Assembly (NCBI GenBank): GCA_024679535.1
Contig: JAIBDF010000011.1
Coordinates: forward strand, 1-41,535
Reading direction: 5' to 3'
DNA from: Chromatiales bacterium
Lineage (GTDB): Bacteria; Pseudomonadota; Gammaproteobacteria; Steroidobacterales; Woeseiaceae
Length of the DNA stretch: 41,535 nt
Below are positions 23,699 through 32,826 of the stretch, piece after piece. Position 1 is the stretch's first letter. The number at the start of each line of letters is the position of its first letter. Below the pieces are notes generated by a model. That model was not told where the DNA came from and ran no database searches. It saw nothing but the letters and a program-made list of their open reading frames with translations. Both the position numbers and the translations under genes were made by a program.

Positions 23699-25171
23699 AT
23701 GACCCAGGAGTTTTTTGATGTCGTGATCGTCGGTGCCGGCCTGTCCGGCATCGGCGCTGCCTGGCACCTGCAGGACAAGTGCCCCGACAAGAGCTACCTG
23801 ATCCTGGAGGGACGGGAAGCAGTGGGCGGCACCTGGGACCTGTTTCGCTATCCGGGGATTCGTTCGGACAGCGACATGTACACGCTCGGCTACAACTTCA
23901 GGCCATGGAAGGAAGGCAAGGCCATTGCGGACGGTCCGTCGATCCTGCAATACATCAGGGAAACCGCGTCCGAGGCAGATATCGACCGGAATATCCGCCA
24001 TCAACACAGGGTGACGTCGGCGAAATGGTCCAGCGAAGACGCCGCCTGGACCGTTGCGGCGCAAAATACAGTCACCGAGGAGATCAGCACGATTCGCTGC
24101 AATTTTCTTCTGATGTGCTGCGGCTACTATAACTACGAGCAGGGATACCTGCCCGAGTTCAAGGGGCACGACCGCTTCCGGGGCGAGACCGTACATCCAC
24201 AACACTGGCCTGAGGGCTACGCTTACAACGGCAAACAAGTCGTGATCATCGGTTCGGGCGCGACCGCAGTAACGCTGGTTCCGGAGATGGCCAAGAAAGC
24301 AGAGCACGTTGTCATGCTGCAGCGCTCACCCACCTATATGGCCACGGGACCAGACACCGACTGGAAAGCCAGGCTGTTGCAATGGCTGCTGCCGGAAAAG
24401 ACGGCCTATGCGATCACTCGCTGGAAAAACATTCAGTTCCAGCGCTGGATCTACTGGCAGTCGCAGACAGCGCCACAAAGAATACGCAAGAAGCTGTCAA
24501 AGATGGCGCGCAAAGAGTTGGGTAAAGGCGTCGACTTCGACAAACACTTCGTACCGCACTACGACCCCTGGGACCAACGCCTCTGCCTCGTGCCAAATGG
24601 CGATTTTTTCCACGCCATCCGCGACGGTCGTGCATCTGTGGTCACCGACTCCATCACCGAGTTCACAGAGAACGGCATTCGCCTCGAATCAGGGCAAGAG
24701 CTTGAGGCTGACATCATCGTTACCGCGACCGGCCTCGATCTATGTGTACTTGGCGATGTGCAGATCAGCGTGGACGATCAACCGGTGGACATCGCCGCGA
24801 CCTTTTCGTACAAGTCGATGATGTTCTCCGATGTGCCGAACCTGGTTTCGACATTCGGCTACATCAACGCGTCATGGACGCTGAAAGCCGACCTCACCGC
24901 CGAGTTCTCCTGCCGCCTGCTCAATCACATGACCGCTACGGGTATGCGCCAGTGCACGCCGCGCTTGCGGGACTGCGACCGGGATATGGCCGGCAAAAAC
25001 TGGATCGACGGTTTTTCATCCGGCTATATCCAGCGAAAGTCCCACCTCCTGCCGAAACAGGGAGATCAGCCGCCCTGGGTCAATACGCAAAACTATGTGC
25101 TGGACAAGAAGACCATTGGCAAGGGCGCACTGGAGGACGGTTTCCTGCAGTTCACTAACCCCGCCCGTTGA
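23699..25171 (+). CDS. Flavin-containing (Baeyer-Villiger-type) monooxygenase
   Basis: This encodes 490 residues from the ATG at 23699; an ATG at 23687 is also possible. The frame is open much further upstream, but that part lies antisense to the SDR gene and is not real. It has the FAD motif VIVGAGLSGIG (10-20) and GGTWDLFRYPGIRSDSDMYT (43-62). The Baeyer-Villiger fingerprint FRGETVHPQHWP is at 160-171, and the NADPH motif VIIGSGATAVTL at 183-192. TATGLDL follows near the C-terminal third. Such enzymes insert oxygen next to a ketone or oxidise N or S; the substrate here is unknown. The adjacent SDR would make or remove the ketone. Confidence 0.9.
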   Translation: MTQEFFDVVIVGAGLSGIGAAWHLQDKCPDKSYLILEGREAVGGTWDLFRYPGIRSDSDMYTLGYNFRPWKEGKAIADGPSILQYIRETASEADIDRNIRHQHRVTSAKWSSEDAAWTVAAQNTVTEEISTIRCNFLLMCCGYYNYEQGYLPEFKGHDRFRGETVHPQHWPEGYAYNGKQVVIIGSGATAVTLVPEMAKKAEHVVMLQRSPTYMATGPDTDWKARLLQWLLPEKTAYAITRWKNIQFQRWIYWQSQTAPQRIRKKLSKMARKELGKGVDFDKHFVPHYDPWDQRLCLVPNGDFFHAIRDGRASVVTDSITEFTENGIRLESGQELEADIIVTATGLDLCVLGDVQISVDDQPVDIAATFSYKSMMFSDVPNLVSTFGYINASWTLKADLTAEFSCRLLNHMTATGMRQCTPRLRDCDRDMAGKNWIDGFSSGYIQRKSHLLPKQGDQPPWVNTQNYVLDKKTIGKGALEDGFLQFTNPAR

Positions 25172-25292
25172 TTTACGGCCGATACCGTGCCACCGCGCGC
25201 TGCATTGCGATAATCACTAATCCCTCACCTTTTCATCGGGTTTCTACGCCCCACAGCAAACAGACTTGAACTGCGGAATACTGTCGCAAACA

Positions 25293-25309
25293 CCTACTAA
25301 TATAGTAGG
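25293..25309. promoter_or_regulatory. Short perfect inverted repeat overlapping a -10-like box upstream of the HEAT-repeat gene
   Basis: CCTACT (25293-25298) and AGTAGG (25304-25309) flank AATAT, and TAATAT (25298-25303) inside it looks like a -10 box about 30 bases before the ATG at 25332. The -35 region (GGAATA) is poor. A regulator binding here would block or require help for transcription. The rest of the 160-base gap shows nothing else. Confidence 0.35.
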
Positions 25310-25331
25310 CATGGCATTGATGGAGTAAATC

Positions 25332-28300
25332 ATGTCGAAATCCAAGAATAAGAGCCTCTTTGTCACATGGCTGGCCATCATGCTGGCGTCGGCCGCACTG
25401 GCCGACGTGGACCGGTCAATAGCCGGCTTGTCCGATCGTGACTGGCAGGTCCGAAGAGCTGCGGCGGAGTCACTAGGTGCCTCCGGATCGACCGACAAGG
25501 CCGTTGTTGGCGTGCTGACGACAGCGCTCAAGGACCCCGATTCCCGTGTTCGCCGATCGGCCGCCGATGCCCTTGGTCACATCGGCGAAAAAGCGCGCAC
25601 CGCCATACCGGCACTGGTTGAGGCATTCGACGACATGGATCCGAGCGTGGTTGCCGCAGCGGCCAGGGCGGCAGGGCAGATGGGGACGCGTGCTTCGAAA
25701 GCAACCGGCAACCTGACTGCACTCCTTGATCATGATGATGCCCGCGTGCGCGCAGCCGCATCGGCTTCTCTTGGCAACCTGGGCCGTCGCGCCGCCAAGA
25801 GCGCTTTCGATCTCAACGGCAGGCTTAGCGACCCCGACCCGGCTGTTCGGGCAGCGGCGGCGGTTTCGCTTGGGCAACTCGGCCCGCGCTCAAAAGCGTC
25901 CGTCACCGACCTGATTCGTGTTCTCGGCGACGACGATGACAGCGTGCGCGACGCGGCGTCCGGTGCTCTGGTGCGCATGGGCAAAAAGGCCGTGCCCAAT
26001 CTAGTGCGCGCACTGCAGAATGGCAATCCGATATTCCTGCAAGCCGTGGTCGACACGCTGGGTCGTATAGGGCCGGCTGCGGCACCCCGGCTCAGCGAGG
26101 CCCTGCTCGAAGACCAAGCGCCCGATATCGCGCGCGGCTACGCCGCGATGGCACTCGCGCAAATAGCTAATCGTGACGACTCGGTTATTGCGACTTTGAC
26201 TACGGCGCTCGAAGACCAATCCGTGAACGTACGAATGTCCGCGGCCGAAGCACTGGGTCATGCCGGCGCACTCGCACAACCCGCCAGCGCGAAACTGATC
26301 GAGATTTCGATAGATTCCCGCGAATCTGTACTGGTACGCGAATTCGCCATTTCGGCCCTCGCAAAGATTGCGCCGGGTGACGCGGCTGTCGAGGAGGCGC
26401 TGATATATGCCGTTTCCGACGGCAACCCACGAATCTACGACGCGGCAGTTAACGCCTTGTTGCGCATTCGGCGGTGGCACGAGGGTGCACCCGATATCGA
26501 TTCGCGAGTTGCGCAGCTTATCAGGGAGCTCGAATCGGGCAGCGCAGGCGCAGCAGAGGCGCTGGGGCTGATCGGGGACGAGGCAAAGGCCGCGGTTCCG
26601 TCATTGATCGCGGCACTCGAAAATACCGACCCCGAGATGCGCGCAGCGGCGCTGGTCGCACTCGAACGGATCGGCCCGCAGACGCAGACAATTCCGGCAT
26701 TGGTGCAGGCGATGCGCTCTGGTGACCTCGCGAGTCGTGGTGCGGCTGCCGCTCGGCTGGAGTCCTACGCCCGCAGCCGCATCGACGTTTGGAAGCCGCT
26801 GCTATTGCAGTCGGACGCGCCGATCCTGAGAAACTGGCTGGCACGCCACGAGGCGCTCTACGGCCTGCGTCCCGACGAAGATCTGCAAACAGCGCGCAGT
26901 GAAGCCGTACGACAAGCGAGTTACCTGGACGTTATGGGCGGGCGCGCCGCGATCCGCGAAAGCATGCAACTCGAGCTCATCAGCAATCCGGTTGCCGGGC
27001 AAAACGAGACTGCGACAACCTCGGTTGACGACGTCTCTGAGGTACGGGTCAGCTCTCACCCGTTCGATGACATGCTCAAGGACAGTGAAGCACCGATTAC
27101 GCGGGTCGAACTCGCCGAGTTCGTGCCGGATGATCGTTTCTTCGCCTGGTTTCGTGATGTGGGCGCCTTGCGGGAGGTGCTGGATGGCGCCGTTGGTCAG
27201 TTCATGCGATTCGAGTCGTCGCTGGCCGTGAAGAGCATCGAGTACAAACTCGGTGAACGGTACGGAGAGCGGCTGGGCCTGTCCGGCATTGTGCTTGATC
27301 AAATCGAAGCCCTGAATGCGATCGCGGAATTCACCATTGTTTCTCGCGACCTGTTCTTTATCGACGGCGCTGACATAAGCATTGTCGCCAGGCTGACATC
27401 GCCGACGTTAACCCGCTCCGTGCTGGATGTGCTGGGATTGGACGTTCCGGCTGATGGTATTGTCGAAACACACACCACAAATAACGGAAACGACCTTTAC
27501 TGGACGTTACGCGGCGATGTCCTGCTGCTGGGTACAAGCCGGTACGAGATTGACCGCATGCTGGCCCTTAGTCCAAAGCGTGACAAGGGCAGCCTCGGCA
27601 ACAGTTCCGAGTTTCTCTACATGCAGCAACAGCTGGCGATTGGGGACACCACGCAAGCCTATCTCTACTTCTCCGATCCGTTCATTCGCCACCTGGTCAG
27701 CCCGGAGGTCAAGATCGCACAGTTGCGGCGTGTACAGGCAAGGGCCGAAATGGAGATCCTGGTTGCGGGCGCCATGCTCTACCTGCTCGACGGTCACCGC
27801 AATGTGCCGAGCAAGCAGCAACTCATCAATCGTGGCTACCTGCCGCGGTACTTTGAGGACCGAGACTACACGTTAGGTGAGGACCTGATCGTGTCATCAC
27901 CAACCTGGGGCACGATTGCCAAAATGAAGCCGCTCGATGAGGCAGGCATTGTTGCCATAACCAAGACTGAGGCGGACACGTACAATCGTTTCGTCCAGAA
28001 CTACACCCGCTACTGGCGCCAGTTTTTCGACCCCATCGCGATTCGTCTGGACGCTGCCGGCAACAATAACTACGAGATGCAGTCATTCATCCTGCCCTTG
28101 CTGGATAGTCGCATTTACAACGAGGTCAAGGACGCACTTGTCACGAGAGAGACCGGGCAGGACTTGCGTATTCCATCTGTAACGCCAGTACCGTCGATGA
28201 TGTTCTCGATGAACCTCAACGACGATCTTCGCGTTGAGCTTTCCCAGGAGATTGCGGACCTGCTGGTCGAATATACGTCCGTTGACCCGGAGGTTTTCGA

Positions 28301-29117
28301 CAGTATCGGCTCGGGCATGCACCTGGCCGTGCAGGACTCAACGCCGATCGTGGCGCTGGGCGGCGGCGACATCTGGGGTGCGTTTTCGAAAGAAATGCTC
28401 AACCTCGAAGGGTTCGCCTCCTTCCTGCCAATAATGGCGTCGCTCGCGACTCAACCATCAACGCTCTTGATCGAGCTGGCCGATCCGGACACGGTACACC
28501 AGTTCCTGTCCGACGCCGTCGTCAAGCGTGCTGAAGTGGGCGGCAGCGGCGAATTGCACAAGCTGCAGGACCGTGAGGCCTGGATTTATACGCTCAATGT
28601 CGAGGACATCGTGCAAATTCACCTGCGCCTCGAGATCCAGGGTAACTACCTGGCCGTGAGCAACCTGCCGTGGACGACGGCCGTGACAATCGGCAGGGGT
28701 CAGGAGGTGCCTCTCAACGGCGCCCAGCTGACCCTCGACCTCACGCGCATTTCGGAACAATTACCGGCGCTGCATACCAAGGTGTACACAGACTACCGCG
28801 CTGCGGCGGTCGACGGCATGGGCTACCTCTACCCGTTGCTCGAGGCGGGTATTGCCGACAGTGTGGACCAGGCCATTCGGAAGCACTTCGAAATCTTCGG
28901 GCTGATGCCGGTTCATCCCGCCAACGGCGAATGGATCTGGCGCGACAGCTATCTTGAAAGCTCGCAGTTCGGTACCGCAACGCGGCCGGTTCAACCCGAA
29001 TGGAAGGCAGGGGATCGACGCTTCGGGCTATTCCCGCATGTCGACCTCATTGGCGTCAACATGCAGCTGGAGGATACCGGGTTACGCGCAACGATCCGCT
29101 GGGCCACAGCAGAGTAA
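25332..29117 (+). CDS. Large exported HEAT-repeat protein with uncharacterised C-terminal domain
   Basis: This encodes a 1261-residue protein with a signal peptide (SLFVTWLAIMLASAALADV). Residues about 25-480 are some twelve HEAT/PBS-lyase-like repeats, each with a pattern such as DPDSRVRRSAADALGHIG or DPDPAVRAAAAVSLGQLG. After a linker comes a non-repetitive region from about 590 to the end (DDRFFAWFRDVGALREVLDG, ADISIVARL, LLLGTSRYEIDRMLAL, YLYFSDPFIRHL). Its alternating pattern and 'LGTSRYEIDRML' block recall DUF3352-type exported proteins, though I am unsure. GGAG lies 7 bases before the ATG. It probably acts as a periplasmic or surface scaffold. The beta-glucosidase gene follows 101 bases later in the same direction; that gap shows no terminator or promoter I can support. 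Confidence 0.7.
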   Translation: MSKSKNKSLFVTWLAIMLASAALADVDRSIAGLSDRDWQVRRAAAESLGASGSTDKAVVGVLTTALKDPDSRVRRSAADALGHIGEKARTAIPALVEAFDDMDPSVVAAAARAAGQMGTRASKATGNLTALLDHDDARVRAAASASLGNLGRRAAKSAFDLNGRLSDPDPAVRAAAAVSLGQLGPRSKASVTDLIRVLGDDDDSVRDAASGALVRMGKKAVPNLVRALQNGNPIFLQAVVDTLGRIGPAAAPRLSEALLEDQAPDIARGYAAMALAQIANRDDSVIATLTTALEDQSVNVRMSAAEALGHAGALAQPASAKLIEISIDSRESVLVREFAISALAKIAPGDAAVEEALIYAVSDGNPRIYDAAVNALLRIRRWHEGAPDIDSRVAQLIRELESGSAGAAEALGLIGDEAKAAVPSLIAALENTDPEMRAAALVALERIGPQTQTIPALVQAMRSGDLASRGAAAARLESYARSRIDVWKPLLLQSDAPILRNWLARHEALYGLRPDEDLQTARSEAVRQASYLDVMGGRAAIRESMQLELISNPVAGQNETATTSVDDVSEVRVSSHPFDDMLKDSEAPITRVELAEFVPDDRFFAWFRDVGALREVLDGAVGQFMRFESSLAVKSIEYKLGERYGERLGLSGIVLDQIEALNAIAEFTIVSRDLFFIDGADISIVARLTSPTLTRSVLDVLGLDVPADGIVETHTTNNGNDLYWTLRGDVLLLGTSRYEIDRMLALSPKRDKGSLGNSSEFLYMQQQLAIGDTTQAYLYFSDPFIRHLVSPEVKIAQLRRVQARAEMEILVAGAMLYLLDGHRNVPSKQQLINRGYLPRYFEDRDYTLGEDLIVSSPTWGTIAKMKPLDEAGIVAITKTEADTYNRFVQNYTRYWRQFFDPIAIRLDAAGNNNYEMQSFILPLLDSRIYNEVKDALVTRETGQDLRIPSVTPVPSMMFSMNLNDDLRVELSQEIADLLVEYTSVDPEVFDSIGSGMHLAVQDSTPIVALGGGDIWGAFSKEMLNLEGFASFLPIMASLATQPSTLLIELADPDTVHQFLSDAVVKRAEVGGSGELHKLQDREAWIYTLNVEDIVQIHLRLEIQGNYLAVSNLPWTTAVTIGRGQEVPLNGAQLTLDLTRISEQLPALHTKVYTDYRAAAVDGMGYLYPLLEAGIADSVDQAIRKHFEIFGLMPVHPANGEWIWRDSYLESSQFGTATRPVQPEWKAGDRRFGLFPHVDLIGVNMQLEDTGLRATIRWATAE

Positions 29118-29218
29118 TCCGCTGCGCTGTAACGGACGAGCCTAAAAGCCCGACGGAACTGGCGCCCGCGACCAGTGCCCTCGTATGATGGCACCTCAAA
29201 CACAATAGACCCGGCCCC

Positions 29219-31717
29219 ATGCAAACAATAATTCAAAAAATAGTTTCAATCACGCTTCTGCTTTTGGCAGCATCTCCGGTCATGGCACAGGAATCCCACT
29301 CAGCGTCCGAGAAACGCGTCGACGCGATCCTCGCGGCAATGACGCCAGAAGAGAAAGTAGACCTCCTCGCTGGTGTCGACTTCTTCTACCTGCGCGGTGT
29401 TCCGCGCCTCGATGTACCTCGACTGCGAATGATCGACGGGCCGATGGGCGTCCGTAATGATGGTCCAGCAACCGCGTTCCCCGGCGGTATCGCGCTGGCC
29501 GCCACCTGGAATGCCACCCTGGCCGAAAAAATAGGCGTTGAGTTCGGCCGTGATACGCGCGCGAAGGGTGCGCACTTCCTGCTGGCACCCGGCGTCAACA
29601 TTTATCGTGCTCCCATTATCGGCAGAAATTTCGAGTACCTGGGTGAGGATCCTTTTCTTGCGGCGAAGATGGCCGTTGGTTTTATCAAGGGAGTACAAAG
29701 CCAGGGCGTAAGTGCAACGATCAAACATTTTGCAGCTAACAACTCCGAGTTCGACCGAAATCATACTGATTCGATTGTCGATGAACGCACACTGCGCGAA
29801 ATTTACCTGCCCGCATTTGAAGCGGCCGTCAAGGAAGGAAGGGTCGGTGCCATCATGGACGGCTACAACCTGACCAACGGCGATTACATGTCGCAGCATG
29901 CGTATCTCAACAACGACGTAGCCAAGGGTGAGTGGGGTTTTGATGGCGTGATCATGTCGGACTGGATATCCACCTACGACGCAATCGGCATGGCAAACGG
30001 CGGATTGGATATCGAAATGCCTTACCCGACGCACTTCAACCGCGAGACATTGCTGCCCGCCCTGAAATCGGGCGAGGTAAGCCTTGCCACACTCGACGAC
30101 AAAGTGAGACGCATACTGCGCGTTGCGGAGCGCTTTGGCTGGCTTGATCGTGAACAACTCGACCTGTCGATTCCGCGTTACAACGAGGCAGGTCGACGAG
30201 CCGCACTCCAGGGTGCCCGTGAAGGTGTGGTACTCCTGAGGAACGAGGACGCGCTGTTACCAATCGACACCGAGGTGACCAGGACAATTCTGGTCGTTGG
30301 GCCGAATGTACACCCCGCAGTCGTTGGTGGTGGCGGCAGCTCAAAGACAGAACCATTTACCTCGGTCAGCATCCTCGCAGGGCTTGCCGCGAACGCCGGT
30401 ACTGAAACGAATGTGCTGCACACGCAGGGCATTCCTTCACTTACCGACATGGTCAATGACACGACGTTTTCAACCGACCGTGCAGGCAAGATGCCGGGCA
30501 TGCGCGCGCAGTACTTTGCGAGTGACGACCTTTCCGGAAACGCCGTAATTACTCGGGTGGAACCCGGCGCCCGGATAGGTATGGGTCCGCTTTATCCGCC
30601 GGACACTGCCTCCGAACGATGGACGGGCTACTACACCGCAACAGAAGACGGCACGTTTGATGTCGTGGTCGCATCCGCCGGTGACCGCGGCGGTTACTAT
30701 CGCGTGTTTATCGACGATGCCCTGGTTTTCGATAGCTGGACGCTCAATACGGCCATTGTCGACTACGTAACGCTGGAACTCGCAGCCGGGCCCCACAAGG
30801 TCGTCTTCGAGCACCGGGGTCGTCAGAAATGGCCAGGCGATCGCCTGCTACTTGCGATCTCGCAGCATGGGAACCGGGTATCCGATGTCGCAAAGACCAT
30901 GGCGGCGCAAGCAGATATTGTCGTCGTTGCCGCGGGCTTTGATGACTCAACGGAATCCGAGGGAGCCGACCGCACGTTCAGGTTGCCTTCCGGACAGGAC
31001 GAACTAATCAATGCCATGACCGCAGCCAACCCACAGACGGTGGTGGTCATGACCTCCGGCGGCGCCGTGGACATGACTGCCTGGCTCGACCGGGTACCAG
31101 CGCTGCTGCAGGCCTGGTACCCGGGCCAGGAAGGCGGTACCGCGATCGCGGAAATTCTGTTTGGTGCGGTGAACCCGTCAGGGCGCCTTCCCGCGACCTT
31201 CGAGCGACACTGGGAAGACAACCCGTCGTATGACGCCTATTACCCGGAACCGGGCACGCTCAAGATTCATTACAAGGAAGGTATCTTTGTCGGCTATCGC
31301 GGCTTCGAAGCGAAGAGAGTCGAACCGCTCTTCCCCTTCGGGCATGGCCTTTCCTACACGAGTTTTGAATACAGCAAACTGTCGATCTCGCCCGACCGCA
31401 CCCATGACGGCAACATCGTGGTTAGTTTCGACCTCGCCAATACCGGCAGCCGCGCGGGCGCCGACGTTGCGCAGGTATACGTGGCCGACTCACACAGTGA
31501 TGTGCCGCGCCCGCCAAAAGAACTGAAAGGCTTTGCGAAAGTGTTCCTGGAGCCGGGCGAGACGACGCGCGTAAGTATTGAGCTTGAGCGTCGCTCATTC
31601 GCGTACTACGACGTCGCGGCGAAGGCATGGCAGGTCACACCGGGAACGTTCGGTATTTTGATCGGTCGGTCGAGTGCGAACATCGTGCTTGAGGGAGACG
31701 TTTCGTTTACGAAGTGA
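29219..31717 (+). CDS. Glycoside hydrolase family 3 beta-glucosidase with PA14 domain, exported
   Basis: This encodes an 832-residue protein with a signal peptide (ISITLLLLAASPVMAQ-like region, cleavage near MAQ-ES). The N-terminal TIM-barrel-type domain has MIDGPMGVR, IKHFAANNSE (about 168-177) and the nucleophile Asp248 in GVIMSDWIS. A PA14 domain is inserted at about 424-540 (GMRAQYFASDDLSG, WTGYYTATEDGTFDVVV, FEHRGRQ). The second domain resumes with ADIVVVAAGF and STESEGADRTF, where Glu579 or Glu581 is the likely acid/base. A fibronectin III-like domain ends the protein (about 720-832). The layout matches PA14-containing beta-glucosidases acting on short beta-linked glucosides. It converges with the efflux operon, 11 bases apart. 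Confidence 0.9.
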   Translation: MQTIIQKIVSITLLLLAASPVMAQESHSASEKRVDAILAAMTPEEKVDLLAGVDFFYLRGVPRLDVPRLRMIDGPMGVRNDGPATAFPGGIALAATWNATLAEKIGVEFGRDTRAKGAHFLLAPGVNIYRAPIIGRNFEYLGEDPFLAAKMAVGFIKGVQSQGVSATIKHFAANNSEFDRNHTDSIVDERTLREIYLPAFEAAVKEGRVGAIMDGYNLTNGDYMSQHAYLNNDVAKGEWGFDGVIMSDWISTYDAIGMANGGLDIEMPYPTHFNRETLLPALKSGEVSLATLDDKVRRILRVAERFGWLDREQLDLSIPRYNEAGRRAALQGAREGVVLLRNEDALLPIDTEVTRTILVVGPNVHPAVVGGGGSSKTEPFTSVSILAGLAANAGTETNVLHTQGIPSLTDMVNDTTFSTDRAGKMPGMRAQYFASDDLSGNAVITRVEPGARIGMGPLYPPDTASERWTGYYTATEDGTFDVVVASAGDRGGYYRVFIDDALVFDSWTLNTAIVDYVTLELAAGPHKVVFEHRGRQKWPGDRLLLAISQHGNRVSDVAKTMAAQADIVVVAAGFDDSTESEGADRTFRLPSGQDELINAMTAANPQTVVVMTSGGAVDMTAWLDRVPALLQAWYPGQEGGTAIAEILFGAVNPSGRLPATFERHWEDNPSYDAYYPEPGTLKIHYKEGIFVGYRGFEAKRVEPLFPFGHGLSYTSFEYSKLSISPDRTHDGNIVVSFDLANTGSRAGADVAQVYVADSHSDVPRPPKELKGFAKVFLEPGETTRVSIELERRSFAYYDVAAKAWQVTPGTFGILIGRSSANIVLEGDVSFTK

Positions 31718-31728
31718 TCTTCTGTTCT

Positions 31729-32826
31729 TCAGAACACGTAGGCAATCGCGGCGAATCCTTTGATCACAGTGTCGTCATCGACGATCGGGCTCGCTACGAT
31801 CTCATCCGGCAGAAACTCGGCGGAGAGACTCAGGACAATTCGCCAGTCCTCCGTCAGCTCTATGAAACTGCCAAACCCAGCTTCGTAGCTGATTGAACTG
31901 CCGGTGCGATATTCCGGGCGACCAGGCGTGGCCGCGCCCGGCGGCACGCCAAAATCGTAGTTGGTCAGCTCGCTACTCAGCCAGTTAACCTGCAGTTGCG
32001 GCGCGATTCGCAACCATCCCGCCTGGAAACCTTTCGATACCCGCGCCGTCGCTGACCCACCGCCTATCCTGTCGAGAACATCATGCTGGTAGCGAAGCAA
32101 CAGATTCACGCCGCCCGGGATCTCCACGCGAAAACCCAGTCCCGCCATCAGCGTACTATCCCGATCGCCAAGACCCGCAAGTATTGGGCTGTCGTCTTCT
32201 TCATAGACACCAACCCGATACGATGCGGAAGCTGCAAGGCGCCAACGACCCGTGCCCAGAAGTCCGTACCGCACGTCAGGACCCAGCCACTGGAGTCGCT
32301 CGCCGTTGTACGTAATAGCCGGAATAGGCTGTAACACGCTGGAGTCTGAGCCAACGTACGGACTGCTGCGCCCAATCACGCCGGCGCCGACACCCAGGCG
32401 GCCACGTTCACCGAGGACCTTGTAGATTTCGATATCAATAGCCAGCGACTCGTTTTCGACAACAGAGAACTTCGCACGCTCGAAGGCCGGAGGGCCTTTT
32501 GGCCGATAGTTGTTCGAAATGCCAAGTGGTTCTTTGGGGATGCCGATGAAGTTTTTATCGATGAGCTTGTTACCGTTCTCATCGAGATAAACCAGCACCG
32601 CCACGTCGCCTGCCGGCACATCATCTATTCGATATGTGCCCTCGGGCCTGACGGGTGCACTCATCTCTCTGATCGGGTCGCGAAAGTCACCAAAGGCATT
32701 CGGCGAGTCATACACCTGGAAAATCAGAACGCCATCGGCCGGCGCGCCCTTTACACGCACCGAGACGTCCGCCGCGTGAGTCAGAGAAGCAAGCGTCACG
32801 CAGAGAAAGAGGGCGACGGTTCTCAT
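31729..32826 (-). CDS. DUF2141-MipA/OmpV fusion outer-membrane protein
   Basis: This encodes a 365-residue protein with a signal peptide (TVALFLCVTLASLTHA). Residues about 20-135 match the DUF2141 pattern: GVLIFQVYDSPNAFGD, AGDVAVLVYLDENGNKLIDK, GIPKEPLGISNNYRP. Residues about 140-365 match the MipA/OmpV barrel (LGVGAGVIGRSSPYVGSDSS, GPDVRYGLLGTGRWRLAAS), with a terminal Phe. The two are usually separate proteins, so this is a fusion. The ATG overlaps the stop of the RND permease (ATGA). MipA/OmpV proteins are outer-membrane barrels, some involved in murein synthesis or stress. Here it could be the outer-membrane or periplasmic partner of the pump, but this is inferred from operon position. 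Confidence 0.8.
   Translation of the reverse strand: MRTVALFLCVTLASLTHAADVSVRVKGAPADGVLIFQVYDSPNAFGDFRDPIREMSAPVRPEGTYRIDDVPAGDVAVLVYLDENGNKLIDKNFIGIPKEPLGISNNYRPKGPPAFERAKFSVVENESLAIDIEIYKVLGERGRLGVGAGVIGRSSPYVGSDSSVLQPIPAITYNGERLQWLGPDVRYGLLGTGRWRLAASASYRVGVYEEDDSPILAGLGDRDSTLMAGLGFRVEIPGGVNLLLRYQHDVLDRIGGGSATARVSKGFQAGWLRIAPQLQVNWLSSELTNYDFGVPPGAATPGRPEYRTGSSISYEAGFGSFIELTEDWRIVLSLSAEFLPDEIVASPIVDDDTVIKGFAAIAYVF

Noticed and set aside
29300-30157. 285-codon minus-strand frame antisense to the beta-glucosidase
   Set aside because: No recognisable domain or start signal; the glucosidase catalytic motifs occupy the opposite strand.
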